Shown: positions 17,401-25,094 of the stretch, piece by piece
Layout of the letters: every line of letters starts with the position of its first letter
Position numbering within the stretch: the stretch's first letter is position 1
From: an uncultured Christensenella sp.
GTDB lineage: Bacteria; Bacillota; Clostridia; Christensenellales; Pumilibacteraceae
Assembly: GCA_910577945.1 (NCBI GenBank)
Contig: CAJTNI010000002.1
Coordinates: 50,130-114,129, forward strand
DNA: 64,000 nucleotides
Reading direction: 5' to 3'
Position numbers and translations under genes: made by a program
Notes under the pieces: model-generated
What the model was told of the DNA's origin: nothing
What the model saw: only the letters and a program-made list of their open reading frames with translations
Databases searched by the model: none

Positions 17401-19148
17401 CCGTACGTTTTGCTTTGCGCCGTCGCCAATGCGTCGGGGATAAAGTCGAGTATGCCCGATAAATCGGTATAGCCCTCGTACGACTCGGGGAAGGCGGGGA
17501 GCTTGGAAATCGGCTTTGCCGTCACGCTTATGTTTGTGCCGAACGCCGATATCTCGCCCGTAATCGAGCCGAGCGACAGGTCCTTGTCGTTCATGTACAG
17601 CGACGCGTCGATTTTTATGCCGTCCAATTCGAAGGGCAGGCGAATGCGCGTCACTCCGTCGGCAGTAGTCATTTCGCAGTTCGCGAAAATCTCGGATATC
17701 GCGTCGTCGCCCATGAGCGCCGAAAAGTCGGGAAGCGCGTTCGCAATGCCGCCGAGCGCGCCGCTCCGCATGAGCTCGTCGAACTCGGCTTTGCTGACGT
17801 ACCCTTTTATATCGTTGAGCTTTACGTACACGCGGTCGTCCGCATATTTGAGATACAGCGCGCCCAGCTTGACCCGCACGTTCATCGTGCCGAAATCAAC
17901 GGAAAGCTTTAACGAATCGACTGAAAAGTCGCCGACCTTGATATCTGCGTTGAGGCTGAGAGGCTTTACGCCGCCGAAATAATCGGCAAACGCCACCGCC
18001 AAATACTCGATGGGCGAGGTCGGAACTTTGTCGCCGCCGTTGTTATCTATATCCGTGCCCGTGCCGTCCGCTGACGTGTTTTTGCGTACTTCGTCTGCCA
18101 GCGGCGCGAAAAACTCCTCCTCGGGCACTTTGCCGTCGGGGTCGTTTATTTGCGAGAACACCTCGGTGAGCGTGCTTGTGCAGGTCGCCGATATACCGAT
18201 TGAAATTTCGTACTTTTCGTTCGTCGTGACCGAAATGGGATTCCAATTGCGGTCGATTGTGAACGTAATCGACGAGCTGATAAACGAAGGGTACGACGCC
18301 GACTTGCCCGCGCGCGTCTTTACCTCGTTGCGATAGTACTTGGTGCTGTTGAGCGGGTCTAGCTCCACGGTGAAGGTGTAGTGCCCGTTCTCGTCGGCGA
18401 CGAGCGTTTGCGGCACGTCTATGGGTGCGACCGCGCCGTCCTCGCCGTTAATTTTGTTGTCGCCTCCCGCGGCGGGCGTTGCCGCCGCTGTCGCCGCCGC
18501 TTTCGTCACGGCGTTGTCGTCGCGCGCCGACAGCACTGTGAATACGGTTTTGCCCGCGTTTTGCATATCGGCAGTGTAGCCGATTACGTACTTGCTGAGC
18601 TCTTTGGGGATTGTGCCGTAGCGCTCGCTGTATGCCGCAAGCGACAGGTGAGTGGCTTTATCCTCCCACACGGTGTCGCTGCCTTCGCCCGATTTACGTT
18701 GGCGCGTAAATACTATATCGCCCTCGCTGTATTGCTGTTCGTACGAATCGACGAGCGACGAGGTGGAAATAGCCTCGGCGAATATTATGTCGCCGCGCTC
18801 GGGGTCGCGCTTTTTGACGCGCGTGTTGCGAACGGTTTGTGTAATGGGTATGCCCGCGGATTTGCCTTCGACCGTGCCGTACGTTTCCGAACGGAAATAG
18901 CTTGCGGTGTAAATGCGCTGCGACGCGAATTTGAGGTTGGTCAAAAGGTCGTAGTCCTCGGGCGTGCCGCTCGCGGGCAGCTCCTGCCACATGACTATGC
19001 GCTCGCCGGCGACGGGCACTGTGGGAATACCGTCGGAAACGCCCCACGCGCCTACTATACTTACCGCGAGTATGGCGGTAAGCACATATAACAACACCTT
19101 GCGTCGGCTGGCGAAAGCCGAACGCTTCATTAGTGATTTGGGTTTCAT
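11445..19148 (-). CDS. Giant membrane-anchored repeat protein (2567 residues)
   Basis: The N-terminus has a basic stretch and one membrane segment (about 18-37) without a clear cleavage site, so the rest is probably displayed outside the cell by an N-terminal anchor. There is no LPxTG or other sorting signal at the C-terminus. From about residue 400 the protein consists of at least six degenerate modules of about 190-280 residues. Each has a GEY-type start, a helix rich in L/A/P, alternating beta strands such as TLTVGVGYMGIPLNLTLRRG, a conserved DxxFVxxGxIxVxG-like strand, and a DELPALLDA-type helix. The strand pattern recalls antiparallel beta-groove (LolA/LppX-like) folds, but this is my inference. 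I do not recognise the family. It has its own promoter at 19255-19283 and is monocistronic. Confidence 0.8.
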   Translation of the reverse strand: MKPKSLMKRSAFASRRKVLLYVLTAILAVSIVGAWGVSDGIPTVPVAGERIVMWQELPASGTPEDYDLLTNLKFASQRIYTASYFRSETYGTVEGKSAGIPITQTVRNTRVKKRDPERGDIIFAEAISTSSLVDSYEQQYSEGDIVFTRQRKSGEGSDTVWEDKATHLSLAAYSERYGTIPKELSKYVIGYTADMQNAGKTVFTVLSARDDNAVTKAAATAAATPAAGGDNKINGEDGAVAPIDVPQTLVADENGHYTFTVELDPLNSTKYYRNEVKTRAGKSASYPSFISSSITFTIDRNWNPISVTTNEKYEISIGISATCTSTLTEVFSQINDPDGKVPEEEFFAPLADEVRKNTSADGTGTDIDNNGGDKVPTSPIEYLAVAFADYFGGVKPLSLNADIKVGDFSVDSLKLSVDFGTMNVRVKLGALYLKYADDRVYVKLNDIKGYVSKAEFDELMRSGALGGIANALPDFSALMGDDAISEIFANCEMTTADGVTRIRLPFELDGIKIDASLYMNDKDLSLGSITGEISAFGTNISVTAKPISKLPAFPESYEGYTDLSGILDFIPDALATAQSKTYGVSGTVRVNGTELGVDAYIDRTDGITLDADVAAFGQKLNIKLIDGEMFASVGNINVRGTADELPALLDAVAKATGAELGALTDFLPMLQKLIPTDASTVVGMLKSLSVSDDALTVGVGYMGIPLNLTLRRGDGRLTGVAFDATVDMFGIKANAAASLELSAPAPRKVKPNDGEYITLTQLAQILNDAAPYISARGYAVQLGGALDVGGKTYPLGITARINRTETENGEQIAVAARISALGQTLYATYADGTAYVEIGSLRFKLAPDATLDAVKPLLDAAGISFGTADATQIISAAIAAVKSLSINADGAIAADIAANGVSAQATVNVKTGALDARLNGAGAKLALGGTFLPTSPEPISAPDGEFTDAALLLPVVSAAMPIVKEKALSAQISLAVNGTAYRAAVALSFADGIKAKITESTSGAQITLIGNTAFVALGDIKVVGSADDLPALIDALRSALPQSALAAIDGFIGMFDGDIDLQSLAAQALGAVKSFTATDGGMEIVLALGETATATMTLASDLSTAKISASANGTDATAELFDITAGCAAITAPDGDFAAAREIISIVAPVLPLATRDALSLGLGGSILGVPVTSGNVNIDLANKAFSLDVTLADFNAAVAFVGDTVYIDANGGGASPVKISCGTTPEELKALLHKLDYAMPGIEAKVYELLEILENTTLKELLGMFALSSAENGFKATIDTRAIGFDSLTRLTFTRTPDGFGISAACAMAIDENTRLELTARVDADTSDGILGSISVDGADLTVSTGNGAYDTVAIISPASPVTLTVAADASPVAVNGEYVPISLLSEYIAPAVNLIKQAQGARTVTLGLDAFALVSDKYTQIGGEITLALDETTDEYGNTQTTLGGVHANVILFKNTVSEETVELTYVNDIAYIRTGEITLRLDMSDGASSDFIRLYNVLAEYLPEYLCDELAKLLGLKEGASMFSDVSLIVERIAEIATADGASEIARLLFAPLNNLAGDSAIKTLMNMISLSVSHNAVGDELTATLNAMGVTASVTPHIGADGNIGTLAIAASMQSLGLTLGADASVTFSTDATSIGAPANADAYVSVAEFVEAINNGIHTFMTKDADGNVTFEVTTFDFDYSTFETEKTLDENGNEITVKDEAGRDKPAVDADGNKITADVIKVANKPGESAIKGKFENVYETNADGERITDADGDYIIKEIRFGLEAHIVLNVSSLAYAPLTLDLYVLKNDRYPDGIACVYYTESNGYGERISIDYVSVMQLLAAVMDMVGAKDETVEYLLGEYRLPIDTDVFDSMAIAGFGSVRDMLDGLAQAVIHVKDALANAKAAINLINTAGSVDNLRARMDDVTETETVDGVEITVVKQRGIKSYLAAAVENAKLAIAAFGQGDATVEPEPKPDAAPELDYTVLNGELFKKIVNGVRFVKTDNSIGAVIDNAITTDTDGEALVEITQNNGTVDSITVGGLDLNTAKLDNFDMRFTAGMPVDISLPDDYASPADSKITYSNLADVKHLLFDAMNTANLMEFDIGGLDTSDAISMTMSLGADWLANLKLNIKYNVKVKILKVGEDAAGKPIYKTAAAVEIHNEKSQVKILNIGSTVIVPDCTTRLFFYDDVLYVQGVRDWSTSAQNVVGTVTDITCIADRFGKKETRYPAIKNTEYLYETADNLNYAEVMYTVDELFWMMNNDINRFLDEFLFYLVPITTEKVAGQDIRGLIKNNISGSSDGKDTSTKTPAQIFKGYNYNDGKHSLTLGLAELASSSSLGDLNISLTGANDGDDNVLDNYVASLNVNTKIAGIITVNLDATLRNVSVAPDGSGISSKGLAPTNVSLESGKYSIGGADYVLDSYNYDRNVVYTLDGLTYYTADGDALYIENGSFSPVLLPTSGTTTWTSTIAETRYCDSAYKFGDTGATYYYTASLDGYGYRKASARDTYYVGVNADGGKYLYRTENGVQIRVAVKSITENVLAQVEFAPDGKILSVTNRADGIQWQRPWKADYDAAQAA

Positions 19149-19254
19149 TTATATACGTCTCCCTCGACGGAGCGCACTTGTTTGCCGTGCGGCGCTCGGA
19201 GCGCCGTCGCTATGCGCGCGTCGTAGCGGGTAGAATTCTCGCTATTTGTCCTAT

Positions 19255-19283
19255 ATTTTATCATTATACGCTTGATTTGTCAA
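19255..19283 (-). promoter_or_regulatory. Sigma-A promoter of the giant gene
   Basis: On the minus strand: TTGACA (19278-19283), 17-bp spacer, TAAAAT (19255-19260). It is preceded by about 400 bp of AT-rich DNA that could act as an UP element. Confidence 0.75.
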
Positions 19284-19690
19284 TATAAATTCGACACTTT
19301 GCCGATTTTTTGTATAAAAACCGTAAATCGACCGCCCGAAATCTTGTAAAAATCCGACGGCTGTCGAGAATAGTGTATCAAAACGGCGATTTGTTTTGTA
19401 AATAAAACCTTTTAAGCTCATATTCGATATAATTTTATACTACAAGCGTGTGCACAATATATCGAAAAATAACCGCTTTTAACGCTATATATTGTATCTG
19501 CGTTATATAAATAAAACGCTTAGGACATGCCGCCGAGTATGGATATATTAAATCATATATAATTGATTATAATCGTATAATATAGTCACTGTAAGACAAT
19601 ATAAAATAATAACTACGTGAAAAAAACGGCGGCAAACGCCAAAAATCGCGCATAAAATATCAATTATTGCGAAGGTACGGCGCAAAACGG
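19284..19690. other. AT-rich non-coding island
   Basis: About 400 bases between the giant gene's promoter and the tRNA promoter are strikingly AT-rich compared with the GC-rich surroundings. They contain many TATA/AATT runs and no ORF I would defend. No DnaA-box cluster or repeat array is visible. Confidence 0.6.
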
Positions 19691-19719
19691 TTGACATGCG
19701 CGGAAACGTAGTGTATAAT
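19691..19719 (+). promoter_or_regulatory. Consensus promoter of the tRNA gene
   Basis: TTGACA at 19691-19696, 17-bp spacer, TATAAT at 19714-19719, 19 bases before the tRNA. Confidence 0.9.
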
Positions 19720-19738
19720 GATGAACGTATCTTAATGA

Positions 19739-19815
<77 letters not shown>

Positions 19816-19816
19816 A

Positions 19817-19847
19817 AAAAGCCGTTTGCATATAGCAGACGGCTTTT
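19817..19847 (+). terminator. Intrinsic terminator of the tRNA gene
   Basis: AAAAGCCGTTTGC, loop ATATA and GCAGACGGCTTTT form a 13-bp stem with one G-U pair ending in TTTT. Confidence 0.85.
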
Positions 19848-19952
19848 CGAATAAAGCGCGGTTTACGGGGCGTAATCGGTAAATTTATCGTCTTGACGCG
19901 GAATGGGACGGGGCGGCGTTTCGCGCCGTCGGCAAACATACGGAGAAAAGAT

Positions 19953-21146
19953 ATGAAAACATTGGAGCAAGACCAAGAGGAGCGGATTAAGCAATACACG
20001 GCGGAAACCGAGAGTCTGTATTCGGAGTTTGCGACGCGCGACGGTCAAGCGGTGCGGCTGTACGAATCGCAGTATCGCGACCCGTTGCGCACGCAATTCG
20101 CCATCGACGCCGACCGCATAATAAATTGCAAGTTTTTCAATCGCGGCGCGGACAAGACGCAGGTTTTTTCGTTTTACAAAAACGACGATATAACGCGTCG
20201 CGCGTCGCACGTGCATTTGGTGTCGCGTATCGCGCGCAAAATCGGCAGGGCGTTGCGGCTCAATCTCGACCTTATCGAGGCAATCGCCATAGGTCACGAC
20301 ATAGGACATACTCCGTTCGGGCATGCGGGCGAGCGGTTTTTGAGCGCGCTGTACTTTTCGTATGCGGGCAAATATTTCAATCACAACGTGCACAGCGTGC
20401 GCGTGCTCAACTTTATCACGCGAAATAATTTGACCGTGCAAACGCTCGACGGCATAATTTGCCATTGCGGCGAAAAGGTGGACGAGCGCTACGAGCCCGC
20501 CGCGCTGCCGACGGCGGACGGGTTTCGCGCCGTGTTCGACGGCTGTTACGCCGACGCCGACGCGGTCAAGCGGTTGCGTCCCGCCACGCTCGAAGGCTGC
20601 GTCGTCAGGCTAAGCGATATGATTGCGTACATAGGCAAGGACAGGCAGGACGCCATGTTCTCGCTCGGCATGAGCCCCAAGTTCGATTGCGACGCTTTGG
20701 GCGCGACAAACTCGCAGATTATAGACAACGTGACGAACGACGTGGTCGCAAACAGCTTGGACAAGCCGTATTTGTCGATAAGCGCGGACGTTTACGCCGC
20801 GCTCGAAAGCTACAAGGCGGAAAATTACGAAAAGATATACAAGCTGCCCGTCGTCAACGAGCCGTACGACAACGTTATCAAGCCGATGATGGAAAAAATG
20901 TTCGGGCGACTGCTTTCCGACGTGGAGAAAAACGCCGCCGATTCGATAATTTTCAGGCATTATCTCAACGACGGCTACACGAAAAAGCATTATTACGGCG
21001 ACGGCGATACGTTGCTCGACGCGCCCGCCGACGCCGTTGTCGATTTTATCGCGAGCATGACCGACGACTATTTTACGGAAGCGTACAGGTATTTGTTCCC
21101 CGACGACGCGCTCAACGATAAGGTGGTTACGATCGGGTATTTTTAG
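19953..21146 (+). CDS. dGTPase-like HD-domain phosphohydrolase
   Basis: This 397-residue protein begins at the ATG preceded by CGGAGA. A longer reading frame upstream lacks a ribosome site. It has the dNTP triphosphohydrolase-type HD signature: YRDPLRTQFAIDADRI (41-56), the SHVHLVSRIARKIGRAL helix with H86, then AIAIGHDIGHTPFGHAGE with the metal-binding H115-D116. Downstream, RLSDMIAYIGKDRQDA supplies the last metal aspartate. Family members hydrolyse dGTP or other dNTPs to nucleoside plus triphosphate, though substrates vary. Its stop is 15 bases from that of the convergent MATE gene. Without more context, housekeeping dNTP control is the likeliest role. Defence dNTPases share the same fold. 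Confidence 0.8.
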   Translation: MKTLEQDQEERIKQYTAETESLYSEFATRDGQAVRLYESQYRDPLRTQFAIDADRIINCKFFNRGADKTQVFSFYKNDDITRRASHVHLVSRIARKIGRALRLNLDLIEAIAIGHDIGHTPFGHAGERFLSALYFSYAGKYFNHNVHSVRVLNFITRNNLTVQTLDGIICHCGEKVDERYEPAALPTADGFRAVFDGCYADADAVKRLRPATLEGCVVRLSDMIAYIGKDRQDAMFSLGMSPKFDCDALGATNSQIIDNVTNDVVANSLDKPYLSISADVYAALESYKAENYEKIYKLPVVNEPYDNVIKPMMEKMFGRLLSDVEKNAADSIIFRHYLNDGYTKKHYYGDGDTLLDAPADAVVDFIASMTDDYFTEAYRYLFPDDALNDKVVTIGYF

Positions 21147-21161
21147 AGCTGTCGGCGTGCG

Positions 21162-22694
21162 TCACGCATGCCGCGCTCGGTCGTTTTTGTTTTTCGCGTC
21201 GCGCCGCGCTTTGCTTGCATTGCTCGCATTGCGCGGTTTTTGCTTGCGCGATTGCGGTTGCGGCGAGGCGAAGGGCACTGCGGACGGGCAGGGCATGCGC
21301 AAATCCTTGATACCGCCGCCCGTCAGCGGCACGTATTTTTTGAGCGCGACCAAAAACGCGGGGAATAGCATTGCGTTTGCGCCTACCCACGACGAGCAGT
21401 TGAGCATGCTCACGATTGTAAAGCTGGAAAAGCGCATGGCTATCAGCGATACCGCGACGCGCATAATCACCTCCGCCGCCGCGCCGCCGAGTGCGAGCGT
21501 GCCACGCCCCATGCCTTGCAGCGCGCTGCGCGCTATGCACAGCGTGCCCAAAAACAGATAAAATCCCGCGTTGAACAGCAGGTATGTGAGCGCGTACGCA
21601 TACAGCTTTTCGGTGCGTTCGGCTTCGGTTATAAACAGCATTACGAGCGGGCGGTGCAGCGCGAGCACTATCGCGCCGAGTACGACCGACGTCGCGACGG
21701 TAAACAGCGCAAACCGTTTTACGCCCGATTTTATGCGGTCGTATCGCTTTGCGCCGTAGTTTTGCCCGACGTACGTAGCCGTAGCCGTGCCCGTGCTGTT
21801 GAGTATGGAGCACGCGAGCCCGTCGATTTTGGTGGCGGCGACGTACGCCGTGACCGCTTCCGCCTCCATGGTGTTCAGCGCGGATTGACCGAAAATCATG
21901 CCGACCGACACGACGGTTAGCTGCAACGCCATGGGCAACCCGAGTTGGAGATGCTTTGCGTAATGTTTGAGGTCGGGCGCGAAATGCTTGGGCTTGAAGC
22001 GCAGTACGGGGTGCTTGACCCACATATATATAAAGGTTAGCAGCGCGGAAATGCCGTTAGACAGCAGCGTCGCCGCCGCCGCGCCGCGCACGCCCATTTT
22101 GAATACCATTATAAAAAGGCAGTCGAGTCCCGCGTTAAGTATGCTCGCCAATATTAAAAACAGCAGCGGCACTACCGAATCGCCTATGGCGCGCAGTGTG
22201 GACGAAAACTGATTGTACAGCGCGGACAGCAGCATGCCGCCGAATATGGTCGAAATGTAATCGAGCGCGTACGGGAAAAATTCGGGCTTGGTGTTCATTG
22301 CCGCGAGCATGGGCTCGGCGATAAAGACGGCGACGACGGTGAGTGCGGAGACTATCGCGACGGTCAGCACTATGCCCGTGGCAAACGAGCGGCGCATGCC
22401 CTCGTCGTCGCGCGCGCCGCGCCGCTGGCTCACCATTATGGCAAAGCCCTGCGTCAGCCCCGATACGAACCCGAGTATCAAAAACGATATCGAGCCCGTC
22501 GAGCCGACGCCCGAAAGCGCCGCCGAGCCGAGCGTTTGCCCGACGATTATCGTGTCCACCATGGAATACATTTGCTGGAACACGTTGCCGATGAGGAGGG
22601 GCAGCATAAATACGAGTATCTTCCTCAGCGGGCTGCCCGTCGTCATGTCCAGAGCGGACGTGCGGCGGGTTAAAATGGATTGCAATTTGTTCAC
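21162..22694 (-). CDS. MATE-family efflux transporter
   Basis: This 510-residue protein has the 12-helix MATE layout: MTTGSPLRKILVFMLPLLIGNVFQQMYSMVDTIIVG at the N-terminus and the equivalent repeat LQLGLPMALQLTVVSVGMIFGQSALN at the start of the second half. It should export drugs or other small cations using an ion gradient. The last 40 residues are a basic, lysine/arginine-rich cytoplasmic tail, longer than usual. The GTG at 22694 lies only six bases after a TATAAT box, so transcription would begin at or next to the start codon (leaderless mRNA). An internal ATG at 22646 is the alternative start but has a poor ribosome site. Confidence 0.9.
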   Translation of the reverse strand: MNKLQSILTRRTSALDMTTGSPLRKILVFMLPLLIGNVFQQMYSMVDTIIVGQTLGSAALSGVGSTGSISFLILGFVSGLTQGFAIMVSQRRGARDDEGMRRSFATGIVLTVAIVSALTVVAVFIAEPMLAAMNTKPEFFPYALDYISTIFGGMLLSALYNQFSSTLRAIGDSVVPLLFLILASILNAGLDCLFIMVFKMGVRGAAAATLLSNGISALLTFIYMWVKHPVLRFKPKHFAPDLKHYAKHLQLGLPMALQLTVVSVGMIFGQSALNTMEAEAVTAYVAATKIDGLACSILNSTGTATATYVGQNYGAKRYDRIKSGVKRFALFTVATSVVLGAIVLALHRPLVMLFITEAERTEKLYAYALTYLLFNAGFYLFLGTLCIARSALQGMGRGTLALGGAAAEVIMRVAVSLIAMRFSSFTIVSMLNCSSWVGANAMLFPAFLVALKKYVPLTGGGIKDLRMPCPSAVPFASPQPQSRKQKPRNASNASKARRDAKNKNDRARHA

Positions 22695-22700
22695 GGCTCA

Positions 22701-22728
22701 ATTATAGCACTTGCGCCGCGCAAGTCAA
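22701..22728 (-). promoter_or_regulatory. Promoter of the MATE gene, abutting the start codon
   Basis: On the minus strand: TTGACT (22723-22728), 16-bp spacer, TATAAT (22701-22706). Only six bases separate the -10 box from the GTG at 22694. Confidence 0.7.
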
Positions 22729-22856
22729 CAAAATTAAGGACGCAAAACCGTCTATAATCGTTTTTTTGCATTGCGTAATACGATAATTGCCGTAAAGCTT
22801 TTTTCGTGCCGTCGCTGCGTCGGCTTTGGGTCGGTCGTCGGCGAGTAAAGGCGAAA

Positions 22857-23576
22857 TTATTCGCTTTTTATCAGGTTGTTGCGCTCGGGGTGAGTGAGCG
22901 CCGAGTGTATGCGCTCAAACGCCGTCGGCGTGATTGCGTTCATGTCGTCTATCAACCTTTTCATGGTTTCGCGGCAGGTGTTGCCGTTTGCGGGGCAGGG
23001 GTTGTGAATTATAGATATGCCGTTTTCGCTCACGAAGGCGGCGGTCTCTTTTTCGCGCACGTACAGCAGCGGGCGAACGAGCTTGATGCCCGTGCGGTCC
23101 ATGTACGACTTGGGCGCGAGCGTGTTGAGCCGCCCTTCGTACAGCATGCTCAAAAGGAACGTTTCCACCATGTCGTCGGCGTTGTGTCCGAGCGCGAGCG
23201 TGTTGTACCCGAGCTCGACGAGCTTGTTGTCAAGCGCGCCGCGCCGCATTTTGGCGCACAGCGAGCACGGGTTCTTTTCCTTGCGTTCCTCGAAAACTAT
23301 GGGCGCGATTTGCGTTTCTACTATGTGCAGCGGCACGTCCAGGTCGCGGCACAGCGGCACGAGCGGCGCAAAGTCCGCGCCCGCGCCCGCGTCGATTGTA
23401 ACGGCGCACAGCTCGAACGGATTGGTGCAAAACCGCCGATACGCGGCGAGCGCGCACAAAAGCGCGAGCGAGTCCTTGCCGCCCGAAAGCCCCACGGCGA
23501 CCCTGTCGCCCGCGGCAATCAGCTTGAAATCGGCGTCGCACCGCCGCACGAACGATAACAGCTTTTGCAGTTTCAT
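22857..23576 (-). CDS. TtcA-family PP-loop ATPase (tRNA thiolation-like), copy 1
   Basis: The protein has 239 residues from the ATG at 23576. It has the PP-loop SGGKDS (31-36) for ATP, the KNPCSLCAKMRRG motif (C104, C107) and a third cysteine region NPCPANGNTC. This is the pattern of TtcA-type enzymes, which bind a 4Fe-4S cluster and make 2-thiocytidine in tRNA. The reading frame extends further upstream, but that stretch contains the promoter. The -10 TATACT ends six bases before the ATG, so the message is probably leaderless. A second, diverged family member lies at 33722-34543, so the two likely differ in target. Confidence 0.85.
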   Translation of the reverse strand: MKLQKLLSFVRRCDADFKLIAAGDRVAVGLSGGKDSLALLCALAAYRRFCTNPFELCAVTIDAGAGADFAPLVPLCRDLDVPLHIVETQIAPIVFEERKEKNPCSLCAKMRRGALDNKLVELGYNTLALGHNADDMVETFLLSMLYEGRLNTLAPKSYMDRTGIKLVRPLLYVREKETAAFVSENGISIIHNPCPANGNTCRETMKRLIDDMNAITPTAFERIHSALTHPERNNLIKSE

Positions 23577-23582
23577 GCCGTA

Positions 23583-23611
23583 AGTATACCACCGCCGCCC
23601 GCCGAAATCAA
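23583..23611 (-). promoter_or_regulatory. Promoter of the first TtcA-like gene
   Basis: On the minus strand: TTGATT (23606-23611), 17-bp spacer, TATACT (23583-23588), six bases before the ATG at 23576. It rules out the longer ORF start at 23624. Confidence 0.75.
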
Positions 23612-23804
23612 GCTTTTGCGCCAAGTGTCGGTCTGTCCGAAGTCCAAACGTGCGCGCCCGTTTGTATGGTTAATAGATTAAAGCCGATAGGCAATAGCCA
23701 TGCCGCCGTCCGTGCGAGCGATATCGTTTTCGCGCGTGGCGCGCGTTACTCCGCAATAATTTCGATTGGGCATTCAATCGATGAATTTATCGGTTGTATT
23801 AACC

Positions 23805-23833
23805 TTGACTATCGAGTGAAAAATTAGTATAAT
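23805..23833 (+). promoter_or_regulatory. Promoter of the fic gene
   Basis: TTGACT at 23805-23810, 17-bp spacer, TATAAT at 23828-23833. AAAGGAG precedes the ATG at 23856. Confidence 0.85.
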
Positions 23834-23855
23834 ACAAGACAAAGGAGCGACGGCT

Positions 23856-24698
23856 ATGTCTAAAAAAATGGAGGAACAGCAAAAATATATCGATATCATC
23901 GGCGAGATAGACGAGTGCTATGCGCTTATGAAAAACGTTCGTCCGCTTTCGGCAAGCGAGCTCAAATATTTTATCGACGAGTTTTCTATCGGCGCGAGCC
24001 ATAATTCAAACGCCATAGAGGGCAATACCTTTACGTTTGACGAAACAAAGCTGCTAATCGAAAAGGGCATAGTGACGGGCGCGCATTCTTTGCGGGAGAG
24101 CGAGGATATAGTCGGCTATAAGCAGGCTTTCGATTTCCTATATGAATCGGTCAAGAGCAATAAACCGATTACGGAAGAATTTATAAAGCAGATTCACGGA
24201 TTTGTTTTGCGCGGCGACGCGGAGGCGGGAAAATATAGGACTATACAAAACTACGTCGGGAGCTTGACGAAAATAGTTTATACGCCCTGTTCGCCTGCGC
24301 AGGTTTCGCAAAAAATGAATGCTTATGCGTCGGAGGTGCAAGCCGATTGCAAGCGGAACGCCGAGTGCGCCGCGCTCGGGCGGTTCGATTGGGTTGCGCT
24401 GTTTCATAATATCGCCAAGCATCATATCGAGTTTGAAAACATTCACCCGTTTATCGACGGCAACGGCAGGACGGGAAGGCTGCTTTTAATCTATGAAATG
24501 ATTTCGTTGGGGCTTTTGCCCGTAGACGTGCGTTACGAAGAACGCGACCGATATTATGCGGCGATAAGCTCGTACAGAGATAAAGAGAAATACAGCACTC
24601 GCCCCGAAAGCAAGACGGAGGGCATGGCGAAATTGCTTGCCGAGAGCGAGCTTGCGAGCATGAAAATATGGTTGTCCATATACGGCGGCAATAAGTAA
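23856..24698 (+). CDS. Class II Fic-domain protein (AMP transferase-like)
   Basis: This 280-residue protein has the Fic catalytic loop HPFIDGNGRTGR at 197-208 (catalytic H197). Fic enzymes transfer AMP, or sometimes other nucleotide or phosphate groups, to protein hydroxyls. The inhibitory motif (S/T)xxxE(G/N)N is present within the same chain as S51-N-A-I-E55-G-N57, N-terminal to the Fic core, which defines a class II self-inhibited protein. No separate antitoxin gene is needed, and none is seen. Codons here are more A/T-rich than in neighbouring genes, which may hint at later acquisition. It has its own promoter and lies immediately upstream of rpmH. The target protein is unknown. Confidence 0.9.
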   Translation: MSKKMEEQQKYIDIIGEIDECYALMKNVRPLSASELKYFIDEFSIGASHNSNAIEGNTFTFDETKLLIEKGIVTGAHSLRESEDIVGYKQAFDFLYESVKSNKPITEEFIKQIHGFVLRGDAEAGKYRTIQNYVGSLTKIVYTPCSPAQVSQKMNAYASEVQADCKRNAECAALGRFDWVALFHNIAKHHIEFENIHPFIDGNGRTGRLLLIYEMISLGLLPVDVRYEERDRYYAAISSYRDKEKYSTRPESKTEGMAKLLAESELASMKIWLSIYGGNK

Positions 24699-24867
24699 GA
24701 AATTTGCTCGCATAAAATCGATTGCTTTATGATTTGCGGGCGTTTATCCAATCGCATTACAAATACAAGTCGGTTTTACAAAAATAATCGGAACGGCGGC
24801 GCGATTTGCTCTTGTGCGAACGAGTATTTTATAATGCTCTGGCGCGAGGCAAATTTGCGCAATTCGC

Positions 24868-24896
24868 TTGACTTAGCCCTTTAATTACTGTATAAT
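24868..24896 (+). promoter_or_regulatory. Promoter of the rpmH-rnpA-yidD-yidC-jag cluster
   Basis: TTGACT at 24868-24873, 17-bp spacer, TATAAT at 24891-24896. TTGGAGA precedes the rpmH ATG. Confidence 0.85.
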
Positions 24897-24944
24897 CTTG
24901 ATAATATGATACTGCGGTGAAAGCCGCTTAATTTTGGAGACATC

Positions 24945-25094
24945 ATGAAAAGAACTTATCAACCCAAAAAACGCGCGCAGCGCAAGGTGCACGGTTTCCG
25001 TCAAAGAATGAAGACCCAGGGCGGCAGACGCGTTCTCAAACGCCGCAGAGACAAGGGCAGAGCCGCGCTCACGCCTACGCCGCTCGGTAAGTAA
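24945..25094 (+). CDS. rpmH: 50S ribosomal protein L34
   Basis: The 49-residue product begins MKRTYQPKKRAQRKVHGF and continues RMKTQGGRRVLKRRRDKGR, the L34 signature, with only a slightly longer C-terminus (AALTPTPLGK). L34 is a small basic protein that binds 23S rRNA. The gene leads the conserved rpmH-rnpA-yidD-yidC-jag order. The rnpA start codon follows directly after its stop, so translation is probably coupled. In many Bacillota dnaA lies just upstream on the opposite strand. Here the neighbour is fic, so this cluster does not mark a visible origin. Confidence 0.97.
   Translation: MKRTYQPKKRAQRKVHGFRQRMKTQGGRRVLKRRRDKGRAALTPTPLGK

Noticed and set aside
24699..24867. oriC next to rpmH
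   Set aside because: No DnaA-box cluster, AT-rich unwinding element or dnaA gene is visible.
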